NCBI GenBank assembly: GCA_946886375.1
Contig: CAMPIL010000024.1
Span: forward strand, 1-17,368
DNA from: an uncultured Phycisphaerales bacterium
GTDB taxonomy: Bacteria; Planctomycetota; Phycisphaerae; Phycisphaerales; SM1A02
DNA length: 17,368 nucleotides
Direction of reading: 5' to 3'
This document shows, in pieces, positions 5,370 through 12,651 of the stretch. The notes beneath the pieces are model-generated. The model saw only the letters and a program-made list of their open reading frames with translations, was not told the DNA's origin and searched no databases. The position numbers and the translations under genes are program-made. Numbering within the stretch: position 1 is the stretch's first letter; every line of letters begins with the position of its first letter.

Positions 5370-6854
5370 TTACGGGCACGGACCCCAGCCGTTGACCACG
5401 ACCAGCAGATCGAGCACGTTGATCTGGCCATCGCCATTGAAGTCCATGGCGCAGTGATCGCACGGACCCCATGCATTGATGACAGCCAGCATGTCGTTGA
5501 CGTCAACTGCGCCGCTGCTGTTGGTGTCGCCGTTGCAGGAGGGCGGCGGGGGAATTGCGGGAACCACGGTGTTGGCCGTGACGCTGCCGACAACCTTGTA
5601 GGTTCCCAGGGTGACGTCGCCGGAGGCGGGGCCCACGTTGGCGTCAAAGCGGAAGTTGTACATGCTGCCCCAGCGCAGGGCGTTGGAGTTGGGGTTGGTG
5701 GAGAAGGGAACGGTGGACCAGGTGATGGACGAGCCGGTGACGGTGGCGGGCCAATCAGCGCCATCGCGGGTCACGTTGCCTTCACCGTCGTTGCTGTGGT
5801 AATCAACATCATGGAAGCCGATGTTGCTCACCTGCACGCCGGGCGCCAGCGGAACGCTGAAGGAGGCGATGGAGCGGTCGGAGTTGAGGTTCTGAACCGC
5901 GTATTCGAAGTGGGTGATTCCGCCACCCATGTCGGTCGCCTTGGCGGCGACAATGACCAGGCCGGTGGTGCAGCAGGACGGCCACGCCGCACCGGAGATA
6001 GCGCCGATGGGCGTTTCCGGGGTCACGACGTTGGTGACGGTGACGGCGGGATCAATAGCCTTCCACGCCATGATGCCGGGCTTTTCGCGCTGCGTGATGG
6101 CCGCGCCGCTAAGAACGTAAGACCAGTCAGTCGGTCCGCCGTTGAAGAAGACTTCGCGGTGCGAAGCATTGTTGTTCTTGTTGCCGAACGCCGCATCATC
6201 TTGGCTGACATACATGCACTCAGCGAAGAAGCGGACGGTGGCGGTGGTGGTTTCAATGTCAGAACTTCGGACGCGGAGCCGCCGAGCCGTGGAGCCAGTC
6301 CAACTGGGATTGGCGGGTCCGCCGAGCGGGAAGTACCCCGCATTGGCGTTGACCTGCCACTTGGGGCCAGCGTTGCCTTGGCCACCGTTGCGGGTGGCAG
6401 TGTATGGGTCAGAGCATCCGACGCCCAAGAACGTCCCCGTGCCGGGGCTGGCGCATCCGCAACCGCAGATGTTTTGGGTCAGCGCGGTGAAGCCGTGCTT
6501 GAGCCAACTCTGGCCGAGTTGTTCAAGGGTTCCCACGCCGTTGACGACTTTGTACTTGAAGAGGTTCTGCGAGATGGCGGGATGCTGGTTGTTGCCGAAC
6601 TGGAACCAGCGCAAGTTCTGGTTGCCGATGTTGCACGAGGAAGTGCCAAAGGAAAACGCATCGTGCCAGACGCCGCTGATCTGCTCGGCGGTGTAGTTCT
6701 GCGTGCCCATGATGTCGCCGACGATCACGTCCGGTCCGATGGGCTGCGAACACACTGTTCCGTTATTTCCGCCGGCAAGCGCGGTGCTGGAGACCAGCGC
6801 GAGTGCGGAAGTGCCGGCGAACATTGCCGACTTGAAGGCTGCTCGTGCAAACAT
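5370..6854 (-). CDS. Secreted protein with C-terminal dockerin-like calcium-binding repeats
   Basis: A 494-residue exported protein. The start at 6854 is fixed by the ribosome site AAGGAGA seven bases upstream and by a classic signal peptide (MFARAAFKSAMFAGTSALAL, cleavage after STALA at 27); an in-frame ATG further up (6959) lacks both. The mature part contains TTSCN-like FGTSSCNIG, NQHPAISQNLFKY, LEQLGQSWLKHGF and LGVGCSDPYTATRNG, which I recognise as a conserved secreted family without known activity. A proline linker (VVPAIPPPPS) leads to residues 440-494. These hold two EF-hand-like calcium loops, D-T-N-S-S-G-A-V-D-V-N-D and D-F-N-G-D-G-Q-I-N-V-L-D, each followed by a helix ending W-G-P-C. 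Such dockerin-like tails in Phycisphaerae probably serve attachment or sorting at the cell surface rather than cellulosome assembly (inference). Monocistronic, with its own terminator at 5299-5328. Confidence 0.88.
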   Translation of the reverse strand: MFARAAFKSAMFAGTSALALVSSTALAGGNNGTVCSQPIGPDVIVGDIMGTQNYTAEQISGVWHDAFSFGTSSCNIGNQNLRWFQFGNNQHPAISQNLFKYKVVNGVGTLEQLGQSWLKHGFTALTQNICGCGCASPGTGTFLGVGCSDPYTATRNGGQGNAGPKWQVNANAGYFPLGGPANPSWTGSTARRLRVRSSDIETTTATVRFFAECMYVSQDDAAFGNKNNNASHREVFFNGGPTDWSYVLSGAAITQREKPGIMAWKAIDPAVTVTNVVTPETPIGAISGAAWPSCCTTGLVIVAAKATDMGGGITHFEYAVQNLNSDRSIASFSVPLAPGVQVSNIGFHDVDYHSNDGEGNVTRDGADWPATVTGSSITWSTVPFSTNPNSNALRWGSMYNFRFDANVGPASGDVTLGTYKVVGSVTANTVVPAIPPPPSCNGDTNSSGAVDVNDMLAVINAWGPCDHCAMDFNGDGQINVLDLLVVVNGWGPCP

Positions 6855-7348
6855 TCTTGCTCTCCTTGGGACAACTCTGGGGGAATTGAAATGCGTGACG
6901 CCTCGGGGGCGTGCAGTCACAACCAAGAGAATACCGCGCAATCTCTGAATGAGAAACAAAAAAAGGAAGTTGGGTCGAAATTACCGTGGACGCATAGCAA
7001 GTGCTGATGGGACAAGGACTTGCGCCAAGTTTCCACGGCACGATGCGGTGGGGTGGGGTCGGCGGTGCCGGAGGCGAGCCGTTTCCTATCGGGACCCGAT
7101 CGGCGGGGCCGGAGCGGCGGCGAGGACGGACCGGCATTTATGGATTGCGATGGTGAGGAACCGCCAAACGACCCAGGTTAACAGATGTAAGGGTGCGGCG
7201 CATCGGGACGCCCGAACCCGCACCAAACGCAAGGCCGAAGCGGCGTTCAATCCGCAAGCCATCCCAAGCCGGCCCCCACACGCAAACCGCACCTAGACCC
7301 AGGGCTACACCTACACCCAGGGCTACACCTACACACCCAGGGCTACAC
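6855..7348. other. Non-coding stretch between the dockerin gene and the 7349 gene
   Basis: About 490 bases without a credible gene. The part nearest 6854 is the promoter and leader of the dockerin gene, with a T-tract on the minus strand (6958-6964) and a TATTCT at about 6929-6934 that is only a weak -10 candidate. The middle is GC-rich, with a 13-base odd palindrome ATCGGGACCCGAT (7088-7100) and a compound hairpin (7192-7224). The far end holds a short tandem repeat (7298-7352). The reading frames present (for example 6949-7296 plus) are arginine-rich and repeat-like and look like GC-driven shadows. Confidence 0.5.
7192..7224. repeat. Compound GC-rich hairpin
   Basis: The outer stem GGTGCGG (7192-7198) pairs with CCGCACC (7218-7224). 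The inner stem TCGGG (7203-7207) pairs with CCCGA (7211-7215) around a three-base loop, with small internal bulges. Twelve paired positions, eleven of them G-C. No T-run follows on either strand. It lies 124 bases beyond the stop of the minus-strand gene at 7349 and 337 bases before the dockerin start, so it could be a transcript-end stabiliser or leader element. Function unknown. Confidence 0.4.
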
Positions 7349-7352
7349 CTAA
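7298..7352. repeat. Three-copy tandem repeat of CCCAGGGCTACACCTA
   Basis: The unit CCCAGGGCTACACCTA occurs at 7298, 7316 and 7336, separated by CA and CACA, so the periods are 18 and 20 bases. A partial extra copy (ACCTAGA) precedes it. The last copy runs into the TAG stop codon (7349-7351 on the plus strand as CTA) of the minus-strand gene 7349-7885, so the repeat begins exactly where that gene ends. It looks like a small slippage-generated repeat. Confidence 0.75.
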
Positions 7353-7885
7353 ACCCAAACCTGGCAAAACAACGCTGGCTCCTTCAACTTGCCTGTCATA
7401 GTGCCGATTGTCGAACTGACGAACTTCACTTCGTATTGAGGATGCTCATCGAGCCACGAATTTACCAAGGAATCCATGTACGCCAAAGCATCTTCCGTGA
7501 GTTTGCAGTGAAAGGTTTTCACGTGAATTGCACCGTGTCCGGTTGTGTTGGGCGTGCGCTGCCATGCGTCTTCGTGGCGTCGCTCTTTGCCGAACGCGGT
7601 GATCTTTCCAGCGCCCCCGCTCGCCGAAACAGATGCCTGCGCGACGGGCAGAGGGCGCTGGCTGTCCGGCGGCCGCAACATCGGTGCGGGCTTGGGGACA
7701 TCAACCGTTCCGGGATTCTGTTGCGCTTGCGGCATGATGATGCCGGGCTTGGGATGCTGGAACTGGTTCGTATTCGCGACACTGGCCGCATCCTTTGACA
7801 TCGGGATTCCTCCGGACGCGTTTGCCGATTGACTTGTCGCAGGTTGAGCCGGATTGCCGCTGACAGGTGGCTTGGGGTTTTCCAT
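7349..7885 (-). CDS. Conserved hypothetical protein with Pro/Ser-rich N-terminus
   Basis: A 178-residue protein. The first 110 residues are low in order (Pro, Ala, Ser, Gln-rich: MENPKPPVSGNPAQPATSQS and similar). The last 60 form a compact conserved-looking domain: IHVKTFHCKLTEDALAYMD, then S-W-L-D-E-H-P-Q-Y-E-V-K-F-V, then T-G-K-L-K-E-P-A-L and the ending CQVWV. I recall this C-terminal pattern (N-x-W-L-D-x-H-P ... E-V-K-F-V ... G-K-x-K-E-P-A-L) from planctomycete hypothetical proteins; activity unknown. Start: ATG 7883-7885 with a strong ribosome site (AGAGGAGA, about 7 bases upstream). It follows the gene at 7914-8375 by 28 bases on the same strand, so the two probably form an operon. Its stop codon lies inside the first copy of a tandem repeat. 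Confidence 0.8.
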   Translation of the reverse strand: MENPKPPVSGNPAQPATSQSANASGGIPMSKDAASVANTNQFQHPKPGIIMPQAQQNPGTVDVPKPAPMLRPPDSQRPLPVAQASVSASGGAGKITAFGKERRHEDAWQRTPNTTGHGAIHVKTFHCKLTEDALAYMDSLVNSWLDEHPQYEVKFVSSTIGTMTGKLKEPALFCQVWV

Positions 7886-7913
7886 GACGCATCTCCTCTG
7901 AACGCCAACTCCT

Positions 7914-8375
7914 TCATTCTGCCTGAATCGATCTTCGATTGCGAACGCAATTGATCCGCCAATTCGTCACATCGTCCCGAACCATGTGAATGTCTTGAAC
8001 AACTCCACAGTGATTCCCGTTGCACCACCTGATGCCCAGGCATAGTTCCTGCGGCTGGCGTGCGGGGCTGCACGCCAGAACAGTTCCAGTGGCCACCCGC
8101 CGCACGAAGCCGCGATCACCCGACAGCGGACCTTCAAAATCAAGGTACATGGGGCGGTGATCCTTGATGCGCTGGGCCGAGAGCGTCTGGCCCTCCTCCA
8201 CCTGATCGAGCGGCCGATCAAGGTGGAATGCAATGAGCGCCGCTGGCTGAGCTGCGCTGCAGGCGAGCATCCAGTCGAAGTGGTAAGAGCCATCTGGCAT
8301 ATCGTGCCGCAGCACCACCGTCACCAGCGGAGGCTGACCCAGTCGTAAATCGTGCTGGAGCAGACAGGCCATCAT
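7914..8375 (-). CDS. Protein resembling the LigD 3'-phosphoesterase domain
   Basis: A 153-residue protein. The signature is an early VVLRHDMPDGSYHFDWMLAC (H24, D25, H32, D34), corresponding to the F-V-V-x-x-H-D-x-x-x-x-H-x-D-x-x-L-E start of the LigD phosphoesterase family. Later come QRIKDHRPMYLDFEGPLSGD and RGFVRRVATGT (D72-H73, E81-G82). In LigD this manganese-dependent domain heals 3' ends during end joining; short stand-alone relatives of the DHR-x-x-Y-L-x-x-E-G-P-x-S-G-D-R-G type occur in planctomycetes and I do not know their substrate. No ligase or polymerase domain is attached or adjacent. The start is one of two consecutive ATGs (8373-8375 or 8370-8372) with no clear ribosome site. 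The C-terminal 40 residues (cysteine-rich NGNHCGVVQDIHM) look less conserved. Likely in operon with 7349-7885. Confidence 0.6.
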   Translation of the reverse strand: MMACLLQHDLRLGQPPLVTVVLRHDMPDGSYHFDWMLACSAAQPAALIAFHLDRPLDQVEEGQTLSAQRIKDHRPMYLDFEGPLSGDRGFVRRVATGTVLACSPARQPQELCLGIRWCNGNHCGVVQDIHMVRDDVTNWRINCVRNRRSIQAE

Positions 8376-8487
8376 GGCACATCGTAATCGCCAATGCGCT
8401 TTTTGAGAGCGGAAACCTTGTAATCGACGTTATCATGCGGCCGATTGGATATTTCCTGGACACTGACACAGACGGAGCGACACAGTC

Positions 8488-9150
8488 ATGATGACACGCA
8501 CATGGATGGCACTGGCACTTCTGACGGCCCTGACGCTGGGAGGCTGCAGCACCGCGCCGCGTCCAATCGAATCGATTCGCGCCAGCGGCGATCACCTGTT
8601 CAAGATCGGCGACTGGGAAGGGGCACGCGATGAATTTGCCGAAATCGTTTCGCGCTTTCCGGGCGACTGGGATGCGCAATACAAACTGGGCGTGTCGTGC
8701 CTGAATCTCAAAGACACTTCCACCGCGCGCCGCGCGCTGGAAATCGCCTACACGCGCAAGCCCGAAAATCGCGATGTCGCCGCAGCACTCGCCGAAACGC
8801 TGTATCAGCAAGGCGATGAAACGCGCTTGTTTGCGTTCCTGCGCGACCGCGCCGCGAAGACGCAGCAGGTGCATGATTATCTGCAATTAGGCAAGTACGC
8901 GATGGAACTGAATGATCCGGACTCCGCGCGCACCGCCTTCGAAACCGCCATCCAAATCGACGATGCGAAGACGACTGATCCCTACATCAGTTCCGCGCTC
9001 CTCGCCGAACGGCTGGGGCAACTGGATGAAGCAGTTCGGCGGCTGCGGCAGGCGTATGGCATCAACCTGGAAGACCGTCGCGTGCGCGAGAAACTCCGCG
9101 AACTGGGAGAAGACCCCAGCACCGTGACGCCTCTACCGCCAGGCCGGTGA
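8488..9150 (+). CDS. TPR-repeat lipoprotein
   Basis: A 220-residue lipoprotein. The N-terminal signal MMTRTWMALALLTALTLGGC has a classic lipobox (L-G-G-C20), so the mature protein is lipid-anchored at C20. From about residue 32 to 205 it consists of tetratricopeptide-like helical pairs: GDHLFKIGDWEGARDEFAEI, then A-Q-Y-K-L-G-V-S-C-L-N-L-K-D-T-S-T-A-R-R-A-L, then YLQLGKYAMELNDPDSARTA, then LLAERLGQLDEAVRRLRQA. TPR lipoproteins act as protein-interaction scaffolds in envelope processes; the partner cannot be read from the sequence. GGAG lies about 11 bases before ATG 8488; ATG 8491 is an alternative. It is followed by a 140-base gap before nuoF, so probably a separate transcript. Confidence 0.85.
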   Translation: MMTRTWMALALLTALTLGGCSTAPRPIESIRASGDHLFKIGDWEGARDEFAEIVSRFPGDWDAQYKLGVSCLNLKDTSTARRALEIAYTRKPENRDVAAALAETLYQQGDETRLFAFLRDRAAKTQQVHDYLQLGKYAMELNDPDSARTAFETAIQIDDAKTTDPYISSALLAERLGQLDEAVRRLRQAYGINLEDRRVREKLRELGEDPSTVTPLPPGR

Positions 9151-9290
9151 TGAGCGATCATTGCATCCGGGGGCACGATCGGCGGCGGCGTATCCCCGCT
9201 GCACGCTTCCCACATCACCACGAGAGTGGTCTATGATGCTGGCTATCGCTGTTTTTGATCTGCCGGTTTCTCCGATGTGAGATTCACTCG

Positions 9291-10634
9291 ATGCCCGTGA
9301 CCCAACCTGTTCTCTGCAAACGCATTCCTACCGCGCCATGGGGTGATCCCAAGAGCCGGCGCATCATTGGCTACGACGAATACGTCAAGACCGGCGGCTA
9401 TCAATCGCTTGAAAAAGCCTTGGACATGGAGCCCAAGGCAATTGTGGATGTCGTGAAGGATTCGCAACTCCGTGGTCGCGGCGGCGCGGGGTTTCCGTGC
9501 GGGCTCAAATGGAGTTTTCTGGCCCCGCCGGATGGCGATCGCCGCTATCTCGCCGTGAATTGCGATGAAGCCGAGCCCGGCACATTCAAGGACCGGCTGC
9601 TGTGCGATTTCGATCCGCACCTGATACTTGAGGGCATCGCCATCGCGTGTTACGCATGCCAACTCGACACCGCGTACTTCTTCATTCGCGGCGAGTATCA
9701 CCACCAGGCGCACGTCGTCGAAGACGCGATCAAGGAAGCGTACGCTAAAGGCATCTTCGGCAAGCAGGGGCTGCTCAAGGGGAAGGCCAAGTTCGCGGTT
9801 GAGTTGTACCTGCACCGCTCGGCGGGCGCGTACATCTGTGGTGAAGAAACCGGCCTGCTCGAAGCCATTGAAGGAAAGCGCGCATGGCCGCGCGTCAAGC
9901 CGCCGTTCCCAGCCATCAAAGGCCTCTTCGGCCGACCGACCATCGTGAACAACGTGGAAACGCTGGCCGCGGTAGTGCCAATCGTTCAGAACGGATCAGC
10001 GTGGTGGAAGAGCATGGGGACCGAATCGACAATCGGCGCGCCGCCAAGTTACGGCCCCAAACTCATGGGCGTCAGCGGGCACGTCAATCGTCCTGGGGTG
10101 TATGAAGTCGACCTGGGAATCCCGCTGCGAAAACTCGTCAATGAATTCTGCGGCGGAATGCGCGGCGGAAAGAAATTCAAAGGCGCAATTGCAGGCGGCG
10201 TTTCCATGGGGATGCTCGGTCCGGATCAGTTCGACGCTGAAATGGATTTCGACATCGGACGCAAGTACGACGTGATGGGCTTGGGCACAGCCTGCCCGAC
10301 GATCTTCGATGAAGACACCGACATGGTCGCGGTCTGCCGCAACATCGCGCGGTTCTTCATGAATGAATCTTGTGGCCAATGCACGCCCTGCCGAGAAGGC
10401 TCAGCCTGGATGTACAAACTGCTCATGCGCATCGAGCAGGGCGACGCGACGAGCAAGGACCTGGACCTGTTGCTGGAACTGGCCGGTTCGCAGGGCATCA
10501 TGCCCGGCACGACAATCTGCGGTCTGGCCGACGGCAACAACTGGGCGGTCCGCACAATCGTGAACAAGTTCCGCGACGAATTCGAGGCGCGCGTGAAGCC
10601 GGTGATGGTGCCGGTGAGCGTGGGTGTGACCTGA
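9291..10634 (+). CDS. nuoF: NADH-quinone oxidoreductase subunit F
   Basis: A 447-residue NADH- and FMN-binding subunit of respiratory complex I, on the cytoplasmic arm. It passes electrons from NADH through FMN to cluster N3. The glycine-rich nucleotide/FMN region is GRGGAGFPCGLKWSF (62-76), with NCDEAEPGTFKDR (90-102), then GAYICGEETGLLEAIEGKR (179-197). SCGQCTPCREG (360-370) supplies C361, C364 and C367, and C410 in TTICGLADG is the fourth ligand of the [4Fe-4S] cluster. The length fits plain NuoF, without the thioredoxin-like or ferredoxin extensions of hydrogenase or formate dehydrogenase subunits. Start: ATG 9291; an in-frame upstream ATG at 9255 would add 12 unconserved residues. No strong ribosome site. 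Unusually, nuoE and nuoG are not beside it: the neighbours are a TPR lipoprotein and ybeY. Confidence 0.95.
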   Translation: MPVTQPVLCKRIPTAPWGDPKSRRIIGYDEYVKTGGYQSLEKALDMEPKAIVDVVKDSQLRGRGGAGFPCGLKWSFLAPPDGDRRYLAVNCDEAEPGTFKDRLLCDFDPHLILEGIAIACYACQLDTAYFFIRGEYHHQAHVVEDAIKEAYAKGIFGKQGLLKGKAKFAVELYLHRSAGAYICGEETGLLEAIEGKRAWPRVKPPFPAIKGLFGRPTIVNNVETLAAVVPIVQNGSAWWKSMGTESTIGAPPSYGPKLMGVSGHVNRPGVYEVDLGIPLRKLVNEFCGGMRGGKKFKGAIAGGVSMGMLGPDQFDAEMDFDIGRKYDVMGLGTACPTIFDEDTDMVAVCRNIARFFMNESCGQCTPCREGSAWMYKLLMRIEQGDATSKDLDLLLELAGSQGIMPGTTICGLADGNNWAVRTIVNKFRDEFEARVKPVMVPVSVGVT

Positions 10635-10767
10635 ACCGTCGCAGGCGGGTTGAACAGGTAAAAGGTGGCATGCGCAGCCGTTCTGACCTATCCTATTGGT
10701 AGAGTGGAGCCAGCGCTCGGACGGGGTGGTGAGGCCCCTGCCAGCCTTCCTTCCTTCCTGCATTCCC

Positions 10768-11343
10768 ATGAGGACAACGACCGCCAACGCCTCAGCCGAG
10801 GCCTCCCATGTCATAGCCGATACAGATGAACCCCCGGCAGCGGGGTCGGACCGCACAGATTGGCTGGAAATCCGTGACATGCGGGCTCCGGCTGGTGAGC
10901 TGGACCTCCAATGGCTGCTGCCTCGATTGTCTCAAGCCATGCGTGCAATCTCCGATCGCACCGGCCGGCCTGTCGGCCAAGTGGATATCGCGATTGTCGA
11001 TGATGCGGGAATGATTGAACTGAACAGGGCCCACGCCGGCGTCGATCACACAACGGATGTGCTGTCGTTTGATTTGTCTGATGGATCAGCCACGCCAATT
11101 CAGGCTGACATCGCCGTGTGCGCTGCCGAGGCGGCCCGTCGCGCAGCGGAATTGCATCATTCAATCGAGCGCGAACTGCTGCTGTACTGCGTCCATGGCG
11201 TGCTGCACTGCGCAGGTTTTGACGATCAGACCGAATCGGGCTTCACCGCCATGCACGCCGAGGAAGACCGCATCTTGAAATTGATCGGCGTGGGGGCGAC
11301 ATTTCAGCCCGATGCCGCGCCGGAGGGGAGTGCATCGGCGTGA
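10768..11343 (+). CDS. ybeY: Endoribonuclease YbeY (rRNA maturation factor)
   Basis: A 191-residue member of the YbeY / UPF0054 family, a single-strand endoribonuclease needed for 16S rRNA 3'-end maturation and ribosome quality control. Family landmarks: VDIAIVDDAGMIELNRAHAG, then HTTDVLSFDL (94-103), then the metal motif Y-C-V-H-G-V-L-H-C-A-G-F-D-D (140-153). The usual motif is H-x3-H-x5-H. Here H143 and H147 are kept, but the third ligand position is D153 instead of His. Asp in this position also occurs in other phyla (I recall G-Y-K-D in Bacteroidetes), so it is probably active. The first 30 residues (Ala/Thr-rich) precede the conserved domain; ATG 10768 lacks a ribosome site, and a TTG further up is unlikely. 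Its stop overlaps the next GTG start by four bases, the classic ybeY-corC pairing. Confidence 0.92.
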   Translation: MRTTTANASAEASHVIADTDEPPAAGSDRTDWLEIRDMRAPAGELDLQWLLPRLSQAMRAISDRTGRPVGQVDIAIVDDAGMIELNRAHAGVDHTTDVLSFDLSDGSATPIQADIAVCAAEAARRAAELHHSIERELLLYCVHGVLHCAGFDDQTESGFTAMHAEEDRILKLIGVGATFQPDAAPEGSASA

Positions 11344-12644
11344 TCTGGCTGATCATTTTCATCCTCGTGGTCGTTGCGGTGGCGACGTACCTTTCTGCGC
11401 TGAATCTGGCGCTGATCGGCATGAGCCGCGCGGCGTTGCAGCGCAAACTGAATGCAAAGGGCAAGCCCGCCGCCGGCGACTGGCTGCAAGACCAGATCGA
11501 TTCCGCAATGCTCTCCACCGCTCTGTTCCGCACGCTGGCGCGCATGGCGATTTACGTCCTGGTGCTGGCGGATGTCATCGACCTGCACACCCAGGCGACG
11601 GTGACGTGGTGGGACCTGATCGTCAGCGGACTTCTGGCCGCCATCGGCATCTGGTTCAGCACCATCGTGCTGGGCACGGCGATCGCCAAGCACTGCGGCA
11701 TAACCGTCATCGCCAGCAGCCTGCCGCTGTTGTACGCCATGACGTGGATCTGCAAGCCCATCACGCGCGCCGGCGTGGCCATTGATCGCCTGTTTCATCG
11801 TCTGGCCGGCGCAAAGAAGCACGAGGCGGTGGAAGAAGAGTTCCTTCAGACTATCGAAGACAGTCAGCGGGAAGGCGCGCTGGACATTCAATCCGCGGAA
11901 ATTCTCGAAAACGTCGTTGAATTCACCAATACCGAAGTCTCGCAGGTGATGACGCCGCGCACCGAGATCGAAGGCATCGAGTACACCGACAATCTCGCCT
12001 CCATCCGTGAATTCATCCGGCACGCGGGACATTCGCGCATCCCGGTGTACAAGAGCACCGTGGATCACATTGTCGGCATTTTGTATCTGAAGGACCTGAT
12101 CAAATACCTGGGCGAGGAGGCCGATGACTTCAGGCTCGCCCCGCTGCTTCGCCAGCCGATCGTGGTGCCCGAAACCAAGCCGGTGCGCGAACTGCTGAGC
12201 GTCTTCCAAAAAAGCGAAGTCCACCTGGCGATGGTGGTTGACGAATTCGGCAGCACTGCCGGGTTGGTCACCATTGAAGATGTGCTGGAGGAAATCGTCG
12301 GCGACATCCGCGATGAGCACGAACCCGATGAAACCACCGGGCCGGATTTCAAGGCGGTCGACAAAACCTACGCCGAGGTGGACGGCCGCTTCCGCATCGA
12401 CGAGTTGAACGAGCGGATGCGATTGAAGGTTCCGGAGAACGGCGACTACGACACGGTGGCGGGCTTCATGCTCGCGCATTTCGGCCGCGTGCCCACGCCG
12501 GGCGAATCGTTCAATTTCAGCAACACGCGGTTCACGGCCCTGGCGGCGAGCCCGACGCACGTGCAGCGCGTCGGCGTGCAGTTGCTTCAGCCGGAAACCT
12601 CACCAGTCAACGAAGAAGATCGCTGGGCGCAAGCGGCGAAGTAG
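11340..12644 (+). CDS. CNNM/CBS/CorC-domain transporter (HlyC/CorC family)
   Basis: A 434-residue membrane protein of the hemolysin-like HlyC/CorC group, related to CNNM magnesium or cobalt exporters. The N-terminal transmembrane (DUF21/CNNM) part has helices near 1-26, 66-82, 92-116 and 118-138. After a linker helix comes a CBS pair: V-M-T-P-R-T-E-I-E-G-I then HAGHSRIPVYKSTVDHIVGI (about 200-258), and VHLAMVVDEFGSTAGLVTIE (about 270-325). VMTPR and DE-x-G-x-x-x-G-L-V-T are signature motifs. The CorC_HlyC domain follows (about 335-425, VDGRFRIDELNERM and GDYDTVAGFMLAHFGRVP). CBS domains usually sense adenine nucleotides with magnesium. Start: GTG 11340 in the GTGA overlap with ybeY, implying translational coupling. 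It converges tail-to-tail with the peptidase gene, leaving seven bases. Confidence 0.92.
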   Translation: MIWLIIFILVVVAVATYLSALNLALIGMSRAALQRKLNAKGKPAAGDWLQDQIDSAMLSTALFRTLARMAIYVLVLADVIDLHTQATVTWWDLIVSGLLAAIGIWFSTIVLGTAIAKHCGITVIASSLPLLYAMTWICKPITRAGVAIDRLFHRLAGAKKHEAVEEEFLQTIEDSQREGALDIQSAEILENVVEFTNTEVSQVMTPRTEIEGIEYTDNLASIREFIRHAGHSRIPVYKSTVDHIVGILYLKDLIKYLGEEADDFRLAPLLRQPIVVPETKPVRELLSVFQKSEVHLAMVVDEFGSTAGLVTIEDVLEEIVGDIRDEHEPDETTGPDFKAVDKTYAEVDGRFRIDELNERMRLKVPENGDYDTVAGFMLAHFGRVPTPGESFNFSNTRFTALAASPTHVQRVGVQLLQPETSPVNEEDRWAQAAK

Positions 12645-12651
12645 TCGCAAA

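Noticed and set aside
5331..7007. 558-codon plus-strand frame opposite the dockerin gene
   Set aside because: It is a mirror frame of the well supported minus-strand gene, which has a signal peptide, ribosome site and calcium loops. The plus frame is Val/Gly/Asp-rich with no domain.
6949..7296. 115-codon plus-strand frame in the intergenic region
   Set aside because: Arginine-rich, runs through hairpins and ends in the repeat region; no ribosome site. Probably non-coding.
8375..8485. Minus-strand open frame reading ...HDNVDYKVSALKKRIG then DYDVP stop, just upstream of the LigD-like gene
   Set aside because: It looks protein-like but is only about 37 codons between two stops, has no ATG, GTG or TTG start in frame and overlaps the leader of the plus-strand lipoprotein. 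At best it is a gene remnant.
8218..8886. 222-codon minus-strand frame across the lipoprotein start
   Set aside because: It covers the lipobox and TPR region of the plus-strand gene and has no protein-family features.
9207..9237. TTCCCA, 19 bases, TATGAT as a nuoF promoter
   Set aside because: The -10 match is good (five of six), but the -35 is poor and the spacing too long to list as a feature.
11304..12560. 418-codon minus-strand frame opposite the CNNM/CorC gene
   Set aside because: Antisense shadow in GC-rich DNA. The plus strand has membrane helices and CBS and CorC motifs and overlaps ybeY as expected.
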